Positions 1 to 5,390 of a DNA stretch of 5,390 bases are shown piece by piece. Position numbers and translations under genes: made by a program. The notes beneath the pieces were generated by a model, which saw nothing but the letters and a program-made list of their open reading frames with translations, made no database searches and had not been told where the DNA came from. Every line of letters begins with the position of its first letter. The stretch's first letter is position 1. Source of the DNA: Syntrophales bacterium (GTDB taxonomy: Bacteria; Desulfobacterota; Syntrophia; Syntrophales; UBA8958); assembly GCA_023231165.1 (NCBI GenBank), contig JALNVY010000169.1, forward strand, positions 1 to 5,390, in the 5' to 3' direction.

Positions 1-1
1 A

Positions 2-436
2 ACTATCGGTCTTGCCTTTTTCAGTCTTTTTTTTATTTGTGCCTGCACCGGTACCAGATCGGCCGATATGGGCGCTCAGGACAGCCGCCTCCGTCCCTGC
101 CCGGATCGCCCCAACTGTGTCTCCTCCCAAAGCGCAGATCCACGGCACGCTATCCGTCCGCTGTCCTATCAGGGAACCCGGTCTGACGCCAATGAGCGCC
201 TGCTGAAGCTGCTTGGATCCATGCCCAGAGTTCAGGTGGTAACCGCCACGCCGGATTATATCCATGCCAAGTTCGCATCCCGGGTTTTCCGTTTCGTGGA
301 TGACGTGGAATTTGTCTTCGACGGCGCCGACAAAAACATCCAGGTCCGTTCCGCCGCCCGTCTGGGCTACTCCGATTTCGGCGTCAACCGCAAGCGCGTC
401 GAAACCATCAGGGATGCCTTTGAAAAGGTTCAATGA
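2..436 (+). CDS. DUF1499 family lipoprotein, 5' end cut by window edge
   Basis: The frame is open from base 2 to the TGA at 434-436, giving 144 residues; the true start lies left of the window. The visible N-terminus is a hydrophobic signal-peptide core (GLAFFSLFFICAC) ending in a lipobox-like I-C-A-C, so Cys15 of the visible peptide is the probable lipidation site. The next residue is Thr, not Asp, which in enterobacterial sorting would favour the outer membrane. The mature part carries the DUF1499 hallmarks: CPDRPNCVSS at visible residues 33-42, a VFRFVDDVEFVFD strand region, and a C-terminal RSAARLGYSDFGVNRKR motif. The family is known from many proteobacteria and plastid-bearing eukaryotes, but its biochemical role is not established, so I give none. 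An internal ATG at 68 would discard the signal sequence and is not the likely start. Malic enzyme follows 87 nt downstream on the same strand; co-transcription is possible but unproven. Confidence 0.88.
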   Translation, partial: TIGLAFFSLFFICACTGTRSADMGAQDSRLRPCPDRPNCVSSQSADPRHAIRPLSYQGTRSDANERLLKLLGSMPRVQVVTATPDYIHAKFASRVFRFVDDVEFVFDGADKNIQVRSAARLGYSDFGVNRKRVETIRDAFEKVQ

Positions 437-523
437 AATGTACCAACAGGGATGCAATCATTTTTTCTCGCGAGCAAAGAAAATTCATGGGCCTACATAA
501 TAACGGCCCCTCAACTCGGATAA

Positions 524-2221
524 ATGGTAATGACTGATATGAGTACCGACACACCCGTATACGCTCATCCCGCCAACCTCCGGGGTTATGAACTTCTCGA
601 TGATCCGCTATATAACAAGGGAACGGCCTTCACCGATAAGGAGCGCGACAACATGGGCCTGTGCGGCCTCCTGCCGCCCCATGTTGATTCGATTCAGGAA
701 CAACTGGCCCGCGCCTATGACGCATTTCAGGACATGGAGACTGACCTCCACAAACACATCAACCTGCGCCAGCTCCAGGATACCAACGAAGTGCTTTTCT
801 ACCGGCTCCTCGCCGAGCACATCGAGGAGATGTTGCCTATTGTCTATACCCCGACGGTCGGCCTGGGCTGCCAGCTCTTCAGCCACATCTACCGTCGGCC
901 GCGGGGACTGTTCATTTCCTACCCCAACCGCGACCGCATCCGCCAGATTCTTGCCAACCGCCCGCACCACGATGTGGATGTGATCGTCGTCACGGACGGT
1001 GAGCGCATTCTTGGCATCGGCGACCAGGGAGTCGGCGGCATGGGCATCCCCATCGGCAAACTCTCACTCTACACGCTCATCGGCGGCATCCATCCCAGCC
1101 GCACCCTGCCCATCATCCTCGATGTCGGCACCAACAACCAGGAGCGCCTCAACGATCCCATGTACATGGGCTGGCGCCACAAGCGTATCACGGGTGACGA
1201 ATATTACAATTTCATTGACCGGTTTGTGGAGGCAGTAGGGGCCGACCTGCCCTCGGTGTGCCTGCAGTGGGAAGACTTCGCCATGCTGCACGCGCGCCCC
1301 ATCCTGCAAAAGTACCGTGACAAATTGCTGACCTTCAATGACGATATCCAGGGCACCGCCGCCGTCGTGCTCGGCGCGATCATAGGCGCGTTCAATGTCA
1401 CCGGCCAGTCATTCAAGGACCAGCAGATCGTATTCCTCGGTGCGGGTTCGGCAGGCATTGGCGTAGCCGACTACCTGCGTGCGGCGCTGGTAAAGCACGG
1501 CCTAAGCGAGGACGAGGCAAGGGCGCGCTTCTTCATCATCAACAAGGGCGGCCTGCTGCACAGCAAACGCAAGGATCTCGTGCCCGAACAGGCCGTCTAC
1601 GCCCAGCCCTGGGAAAAGATCTCCGGCTGGCCCAAGACCGTGAACGGCACTATCGGCCTGGCCGACGTCATCAGCCAGATCAAGGCCACCTTGCTCATCG
1701 GCCTGTCCACCGTCGCCGGAGCATTCAGCGAACCCATCATCCGCACCATGGCCGCCAACGTGGATCGCCCCATTATTTTTCCGCTGTCGAATCCCACCAA
1801 CAGCTCCGAGGCGAAGGCAGAGGACCTCATGCGCTGGACCGACGGCAGAGCGCTGGTTGCCAGCGGTTCTCCCTTCGCCCCCGTCGAATGCAACGGACGG
1901 AAAATTCCCATCGCCCAGTGCAACAACGTCTACATTTTCCCTGCCATCGGCCTGGCCCTGTCCGCCTGCCAGGCCACACGCGTAACGGACGCCATGATGA
2001 TCGCCTCTGCCCAGGAACTCGGGAAAAATTCCCCGGCCATCAATGATCCCAACGGTTCGCTCCTTCCCGCCCTCAAGGATGTGCGAGAGGTCGCGGCGAA
2101 AATCGCCGTGGCCGTCGGCATGCAGGCCATCAAGAACGGTGTGGCTCCGCAGGCTTCCGAGGACGAACTCCACCGACGCGTCGCCCGGCTACAGTGGAAG
2201 CCGGAATATCCGGTTTATTGA
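524..2221 (+). CDS. maeA: NAD-dependent malic enzyme (malate dehydrogenase, oxaloacetate-decarboxylating)
   Basis: It catalyses oxidative decarboxylation of L-malate to pyruvate and CO2 with a divalent metal in the cytoplasm, linking the TCA cycle to pyruvate. The 565-residue length equals that of E. coli MaeA, and the two align throughout from memory. The N-terminal malic domain spans about residues 80-265 and the NAD-binding domain about 275-535. By homology with human mitochondrial malic enzyme, the visible active-site residues are Tyr108 (VYTPTVG), Arg161 (GERILGIGDQG), Lys179 (IPIGKLSLY), and metal ligands Glu250-Asp251 (WEDF) and Asp274 (FNDDIQGTAA). The dinucleotide motif GAGSAG is at 306-311; PLSNPT (420-425) and PIAQCNN (462-468) are also family signatures. 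One oddity is Asn340 in FIINKGGLL, where most relatives have Asp. The start is uncertain: ATG 524 is the longest, but its only SD-like GGA (518-520) is 3 nt away, whereas ATG 530 is 9 nt away; ATG 539 is also possible. NAD rather than NADP preference is inferred from the subfamily. Confidence 0.96.
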   Translation: MVMTDMSTDTPVYAHPANLRGYELLDDPLYNKGTAFTDKERDNMGLCGLLPPHVDSIQEQLARAYDAFQDMETDLHKHINLRQLQDTNEVLFYRLLAEHIEEMLPIVYTPTVGLGCQLFSHIYRRPRGLFISYPNRDRIRQILANRPHHDVDVIVVTDGERILGIGDQGVGGMGIPIGKLSLYTLIGGIHPSRTLPIILDVGTNNQERLNDPMYMGWRHKRITGDEYYNFIDRFVEAVGADLPSVCLQWEDFAMLHARPILQKYRDKLLTFNDDIQGTAAVVLGAIIGAFNVTGQSFKDQQIVFLGAGSAGIGVADYLRAALVKHGLSEDEARARFFIINKGGLLHSKRKDLVPEQAVYAQPWEKISGWPKTVNGTIGLADVISQIKATLLIGLSTVAGAFSEPIIRTMAANVDRPIIFPLSNPTNSSEAKAEDLMRWTDGRALVASGSPFAPVECNGRKIPIAQCNNVYIFPAIGLALSACQATRVTDAMMIASAQELGKNSPAINDPNGSLLPALKDVREVAAKIAVAVGMQAIKNGVAPQASEDELHRRVARLQWKPEYPVY

Positions 2222-2234
2222 AAACAAGTCGACA

Positions 2235-2278
2235 ATAATCAGCCAGGCCCGACGGTGATGAGCTTAAAGCTTGATTAT
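2235..2278. other. Weak AT-rich inverted repeat in the convergent gap
   Basis: ATAATCA (2235-2241) pairs perfectly with TGATTAT (2272-2278), and two more G-C pairs can form past one bulged T. The interior is about 30 nt and no T-run follows on either strand, so this is not a classic intrinsic terminator. It lies 14 nt after the malic enzyme stop and could end or protect that transcript. The match may also be chance. Confidence 0.2.
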
Positions 2279-2291
2279 AGTTCTAAGTTGT

Positions 2292-2319
2292 AGCGGAAAT
2301 CGGTCATAAATATTTCGCT
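2292..2319. terminator. Possible imperfect hairpin between convergent genes
   Basis: AGCGGAAAT (2292-2300) pairs with ATTTCGCT (2312-2319) as 8 base pairs with one bulged G, around an 11-nt loop. It sits between the malic enzyme stop and the helicase stop on the opposite strand, where a bidirectional terminator would be expected. Neither side has a proper U-tract, so assignment as a terminator rests mainly on position. With the other hairpin, it is the only structure I find in the 107-nt gap. Confidence 0.2.
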
Positions 2320-2328
2320 TGGCGATCC

Positions 2329-4686
2329 CTAAATTTCAATTTGCTCGAGGATGGACAAGGCCACTTCTTTGGCCGTTGGCCCCACATCCAGGGTAGGGCC
2401 AACGCAGGAGGGACACCCATGGGAACAGGGGCAACTGCGCAGCAACTGCCGGACACCGTGGAGAAGCTCCAGGTGCTGTTCGTAGAGGAGGGCAGAAAAC
2501 CCGATGCCTCCCGGATAAGCGTCAAAGAGAAAGATAGTTGGGTCAAAGGCGTCGATCCGTGAGTTCTCCCCGGCGGCGTCATAATTAGTGATGGCCCGCG
2601 GTTCCTTCCCTTTTTTTACAAACCACTCCCCGCTCTTGTCGCCAATGGCACGATCGAGGTCATGGAGATCGGCCATGAGCCGCATGGCGGCCAGATGGTG
2701 GAGGCTGTAGGCCAGTCCCGAAAGGCCGTCGATGATTTCGGCCTGGTTGTAGGAAAGGGTGGCCAGGAGGTCTTTGGGGATCGTCAGCCAGTAACTGGTG
2801 GTGTGCATGTCCTTCTCGGGGAGGGAGACGTCGCCGTAGCCGAGATTTTCCGCCGTATAGAACCTGATCTTCTTGAATCCCACCACCTTGCGGACGACCT
2901 GCACCTCCCCGTGCTCAACAATGACCTGATGGAACCGCTTGCTGTCGAAGGAGTCGATCACCCGGACATTCGTGTAGGTCATGGCATCGGTATAATAACC
3001 GACCTCGACGCGATGCACATAGGCCGTCTTTCTTTCCAGATCGAGCTTATCCACATGGTACTGCTGGGATTCGACCATGTAGATGGCGTCGTCGTGGACG
3101 GTGGTAAAGGCGCTGTCCCAGTCTACCTCGGCAATGACCCGGTGCTGGCCCGCATCCGAGGTATCGACGACAACGACATTTTCCGGGTTGATGCTGCGCA
3201 GGCTGACCTCGTCGGCGGGATAGCTTTCCGCCATCCAGTGCCAACGCCCCTCGACCTGATGGAGGACTCCCTTCTCCTCGAGATAGCCGAGGAGTTCTTC
3301 CAGGTTTTCCTTGCCGAAGCGTTCCCCTTTCTCAAAGGGCAGCTCAAAGGCCGCGCTCTTGAGATGGTGCAGCAGGATGAGGAGGTTATCCGGGTTGATC
3401 CGGCAGTGCTCCGGGGAGCGGGAAAAGAAATAGTCGGGGTGCTCGACGATGAACTGGTCCATGGGGCTGCTGCGGGCAATAAGGAGGGCCAGGCTGTGAC
3501 CCATCCGGCGTCCGGCCCGGCCTGCCTGCTGCCAGGTGCTGGCGATGGAACCGGGATAACCGCACAGGATACAGGCCTCCAGATCGCCGATATCTATGCC
3601 CAATTCGAGGGCGTTGGTAGTAACGACGCCCATGACCTTCCGCTTCCTGAGTCCCTCTTCAATCTCCCGGCGGAGCAGGGGCAGATAGCCGCCCCGGTAG
3701 CCGGTTACCGACCGGGGATCAACGGGCTTGCCCCGGTTAAATTGATCTTTGAGATATTTCGTGAGCACCTCGACGTTCAGACGGCTTGTGGCAAAAATGA
3801 TGGTCTGGATATCGTTTTCGATGAGTTCCGCCGCGATCCTGCGGGCCGGGGTTAGTGCGGACTGCCGAATGCCTAGTTCCCGGTTGACGATCGGCGGATT
3901 ATACAGAATAAATGTCTTCGCCGCCGTGGGGGCGCCGCTGTCGTCGATGAGCGTCATGGGCCGCTCCAGAAGCGCCTCGGCATGTTCACGGGGATTGGCC
4001 ACCGTAGCGGAACAGCAGATGAAAACGGGGTCCTGTCCGTAAAAACGGCAAATCCGGACGAGACGCCGAAGGACATTGGTCAGATGGGACCCGAAGATGC
4101 CCCGGTAGACATGGAGTTCATCGATAACGACATATTTTAAATTAGCGAATAATTTCTGCCACTTAGTATGATGGGGGAGGATGCCGGCGTGAAGCATATC
4201 GGGATTGGTGACGACGACATGGCCCTGCCGCCGGATGGCCTGGCGGGCGTCGTCGGGGGTGTCGCCGTCGTAGGTATAGGTCTTGATGTCCGCCTTCAGC
4301 TCCCCGATGAGACCATGGACCTCGTGCATCTGATCCTGGGCCAGGGCCTTGGTGGGAAAGAGATAGAGGGCCCTGGTTTCCGGCTCTTCAAGAATACGCT
4401 GCAATACCGGCAGGTTATAACAGAGAGTCTTGCCGCTGGCCGTGGGCGTCATTAACACTACATCCCGACCCGCCCGGACCAGCTCGACGGCCTGCCCCTG
4501 GTGGCTGTAAAGCTGGCCGATTCCCTGCCGCTCAAGAACAGCACCCAGGCGGGGATGAAGCCAATCGGGAAAGGGGGTGAAGCGGCCTTCCCGGGGGGGG
4601 ATTTTTTTCAGGGCCCGGACGTTTTCCAGAAAGCGCTTATCCTTCTCCAATCTCTCAAGCAATTCCTTCAGGGTCAGTTTCGCCAT
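2329..4686 (-). CDS. mrfA: MrfA/YprA-like DExH superfamily 2 helicase with C-terminal DUF1998 zinc-binding domain
   Basis: This is a 785-residue ATP-dependent DNA helicase of the family containing B. subtilis MrfA (YprA), a mitomycin-damage repair factor, and yeast Hrq1. All helicase motifs are visible: Walker A TPTASGKT at 80-87 (Lys86), Ia PTKALAQDQ at 111-119, Ib TNPDML at 160-165, Walker B DELH at 189-192, III SAT at 226-228, IV IIFATSR at 296-302, V TTNALELGIDIG at 356-367, and VI QQAGRAGR at 386-393 with arginine-finger candidates. The middle part (about 430-500) fits the winged-helix region. The C-terminus has YPGGIGFS (724-731) and four cysteines in C-x-C-x3-C-x2-C spacing (752, 754, 758, 761), the zinc site of MrfA-type proteins. 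The ATG start has a strong SD, AGGAG, 8 nt upstream. No YprB/MrfB exonuclease gene is adjacent in the window: the gene is convergent with malic enzyme and divergent from a channel gene. A C8/A7 homopolymer pair lies at codons 27-32. A repair role is inferred from homology. Confidence 0.95.
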   Translation of the reverse strand: MAKLTLKELLERLEKDKRFLENVRALKKIPPREGRFTPFPDWLHPRLGAVLERQGIGQLYSHQGQAVELVRAGRDVVLMTPTASGKTLCYNLPVLQRILEEPETRALYLFPTKALAQDQMHEVHGLIGELKADIKTYTYDGDTPDDARQAIRRQGHVVVTNPDMLHAGILPHHTKWQKLFANLKYVVIDELHVYRGIFGSHLTNVLRRLVRICRFYGQDPVFICCSATVANPREHAEALLERPMTLIDDSGAPTAAKTFILYNPPIVNRELGIRQSALTPARRIAAELIENDIQTIIFATSRLNVEVLTKYLKDQFNRGKPVDPRSVTGYRGGYLPLLRREIEEGLRKRKVMGVVTTNALELGIDIGDLEACILCGYPGSIASTWQQAGRAGRRMGHSLALLIARSSPMDQFIVEHPDYFFSRSPEHCRINPDNLLILLHHLKSAAFELPFEKGERFGKENLEELLGYLEEKGVLHQVEGRWHWMAESYPADEVSLRSINPENVVVVDTSDAGQHRVIAEVDWDSAFTTVHDDAIYMVESQQYHVDKLDLERKTAYVHRVEVGYYTDAMTYTNVRVIDSFDSKRFHQVIVEHGEVQVVRKVVGFKKIRFYTAENLGYGDVSLPEKDMHTTSYWLTIPKDLLATLSYNQAEIIDGLSGLAYSLHHLAAMRLMADLHDLDRAIGDKSGEWFVKKGKEPRAITNYDAAGENSRIDAFDPTIFLFDAYPGGIGFSALLYEQHLELLHGVRQLLRSCPCSHGCPSCVGPTLDVGPTAKEVALSILEQIEI
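4593..4608 (-). repeat. Adjacent homopolymer tracts (A7-T-C8 in coding sense) early in the helicase gene
   Basis: The plus strand reads G8 (4593-4600), A, then T7 (4602-4608); in the helicase coding sense this is A7-T-C8. It encodes K27-K28-I29-P30-P31 and the first base of R32, ahead of every helicase motif. A one-base slip would shift the frame and remove the whole enzyme. The present tract lengths keep the gene in frame. Such tracts can be phase-variation sites or simply sequencing-error hotspots. Confidence 0.85.
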
Positions 4687-4694
4687 GGCTTGAT

Positions 4695-4699
4695 CTCCT
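4695..4699 (-). promoter_or_regulatory. Shine-Dalgarno sequence of the helicase gene
   Basis: On the minus strand, AGGAG ends 8 nt before the ATG at 4686-4684. The match and spacing are near ideal, and they fix this ATG as the start. Confidence 0.85.
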
Positions 4700-4719
4700 G
4701 TATCATAATTGTTTTTACA

Positions 4720-4747
4720 TCTATCATGGGGACAAATGTGATGTCAA
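4720..4747 (-). promoter_or_regulatory. Candidate sigma70-type promoter for the helicase gene
   Basis: On the minus strand there is a perfect -35 hexamer TTGACA (4747-4742), followed after 16 nt by GATAGA (4725-4720), a poor -10 with three of six matches. An alternative is TAGATG preceded by TGA, giving an extended -10 with 18-nt spacing. Transcription would start about 25 nt before the helicase ATG, leaving room for the SD. The -35 is convincing but the -10 is not. Confidence 0.3.
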
Positions 4748-4802
4748 AATTGTTTCGTTTAGCGGCATGAAAATTGTCGTATTCACGGGTTTAACTTTCT
4801 GA
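4741..4802 (+). other. Two tiny chained reading frames leading into the channel gene
   Basis: ATG 4741 opens a 9-residue frame (MSKLFRLAA) preceded by GGGGA at 8-nt spacing. Its TGA (4768-4770) overlaps ATG 4767 of an 11-residue frame (MKIVVFTGLTF), whose TGA (4800-4802) lies 1 nt before the ATG 4804 of the channel. The channel start has no SD of its own, so ribosomes could arrive by reinitiation. Both peptides are too short for coding evidence, and the arrangement may be chance. Confidence 0.2.
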
Positions 4803-4803
4803 T

Positions 4804-5390
4804 ATGTCATTTTGCATGAACCTCCTGATCCGACTTATGGAAACCAGCAAGTTTCACTACCTCCTCGTTTCCCTCGCGTTGATGATTGTCGCTTATCCCT
4901 TTATCGAAGGAGGAGGGTTCGCCGAACACCTGTTTTTGATCATTATCCTGGCCATCTTTTTCTCCAGTCTCTACATGTTCCACCACAGCCCCCGCCTGCG
5001 CCTGTTCGCCTATATCAACGGCGGCTTGATGCTTCTTTTAGGTGTACTCTCCGGTTTCATGCCCATGATTCCTCAAGTACTACAGATCATATATGCGTTG
5101 TCCACTTTAAATTTCTTTATTTTCCTCGCAATGGCGATCATCGCCGATTTTTTGCACACCAAGGAGGTAACAGCGGACACCATCAGCGGGGCTGCCTGTG
5201 TGTATCTCCTCATCGGGATTACCTGGAGCCTGGCCTACGCCCTTCTGGAATATATTGCTCCCGGCTCTTTCCACTTTTCCATGCCGATAAAAACAATCCG
5301 TTTGACGAATACTTCATCTTTCTCCTATTTCAGTTTCGTCACCCTCACCACCGTCGGTTTTGGCGATATTACCCCGGTAAGTAAAGGGGC
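4804..5390 (+). CDS. Ion channel family membrane protein (K+-channel pore domain), 3' end cut by window edge
   Basis: The frame is open from ATG 4804 to the right edge, giving 195 visible residues without a stop. It is probably a K+-type channel of the inner membrane. Hydrophobic segments lie at about residues 18-34, 41-58, 68-86, 91-115 and 127-150. They are followed by a pore-helix region (172-182) and the selectivity filter T183-V-G-F-G-D188, with the common TxxTVGFGD context. The second pore-lining helix and any cytoplasmic domain lie beyond the window. The four hydrophobic segments before the pore module make this larger than a minimal two-helix channel; S4-like regularly spaced arginines are absent, so voltage sensing is not suggested. 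Alternative starts are ATG 4816 and ATG 4840; none of the three has a clear SD, and an in-frame TAA at 4792 excludes anything upstream of 4804. A TTG-initiated frame at 4812-5384 overlaps but encodes a non-membrane Pro/Arg/His-rich shadow. The ion carried is inferred from the filter alone. Confidence 0.88.
   Translation, partial: MSFCMNLLIRLMETSKFHYLLVSLALMIVAYPFIEGGGFAEHLFLIIILAIFFSSLYMFHHSPRLRLFAYINGGLMLLLGVLSGFMPMIPQVLQIIYALSTLNFFIFLAMAIIADFLHTKEVTADTISGAACVYLLIGITWSLAYALLEYIAPGSFHFSMPIKTIRLTNTSSFSYFSFVTLTTVGFGDITPVSKG

Noticed and set aside
68..436. Complete 122-residue gene starting at ATG 68
   Set aside because: The frame continues to the left edge and encodes a signal peptide and lipobox, so the gene is 5' partial rather than starting here.
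489..509. GGGCC/GGCCC inverted repeat upstream of the malic enzyme
   Set aside because: The stem is only 5 bp with an 11-nt loop and no T-run. The CATAAT inside the loop region (496-501) resembles a -10 but has no -35 at proper spacing, so neither a terminator nor a promoter is supported.
1502..2173. 223-residue open frame on the minus strand opposite the malic enzyme
   Set aside because: It is also codon-aligned antisense, rich in Gly, Asp and Ala, as expected for the complement of a GC-rich gene. The malic enzyme is certain on the plus strand.
2662..3855. 397-residue open frame on the plus strand opposite the helicase
   Set aside because: It is exactly codon-aligned antisense to the helicase. 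It stays open because the helicase there avoids TTA, CTA and TCA codons. The translation matches no family I recognise, while the opposite strand has a full helicase motif set.
4734..4755. CRP/FNR-like site beginning AAATGTGA
   Set aside because: The left half matches the CRP half-site, but the right half (AATTGTTT against TCACATTT) does not, so there is no palindrome.
4767..4802. Resemblance of MKIVVFTG to the N-terminus of bacterial sirtuins, as a gene remnant
   Set aside because: Only about eight residues match, the frame stops after 11 codons, and no further sirtuin motif such as GAGxS follows in any frame. Chance is the simplest explanation.
4812..5384. 190-residue plus-strand frame starting with TTG
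   Set aside because: It is a frame-shifted shadow of the channel gene. The product is Pro/Arg/His-rich with no domain, and the alternative frame has clear membrane segments and a K+ filter.

Overview
The window is ordinary bacterial chromosome of moderately high G+C, densely coding, with no mobile element, tRNA, rRNA or CRISPR array that I can see. A lipoprotein-type signal sequence, a DUF1499 protein and an MrfA/YprA-like helicase suggest a Gram-negative bacterium. The overall flavour is deltaproteobacterial (Desulfobacterota-like), but that lineage call is an inference from family distribution and protein style, not something the sequence proves.

Layout from left to right: (1) the 3' part of a DUF1499 lipoprotein gene, cut by the left edge; (2) after an 87-nt gap, on the same strand, a complete 565-residue NAD-type malic enzyme gene; (3) a 107-nt convergent intergenic gap with two weak hairpins; (4) on the minus strand, a complete 785-residue superfamily 2 helicase of the MrfA/YprA (DUF1998) family, with a strong Shine-Dalgarno sequence; (5) a 117-nt divergent intergenic region with a possible helicase promoter and two tiny chained reading frames; (6) on the plus strand, a multi-pass membrane protein with a K+-channel selectivity filter (TVGFGD), cut by the right edge. 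This last gene has no stop inside the window, and a longer-looking spurious frame overlaps it.

The genes do not form an obvious pathway. Malic enzyme is central carbon metabolism (malate to pyruvate), the helicase is probably DNA repair, the channel is ion transport and the lipoprotein is of unknown function. I see no convincing new defence or mobile system. The points most worth checking are a C8/A7 homopolymer pair near the 5' end of the helicase gene, a possible translational-coupling leader before the channel, and an Asp-to-Asn change at the expected cofactor-binding position of the malic enzyme.
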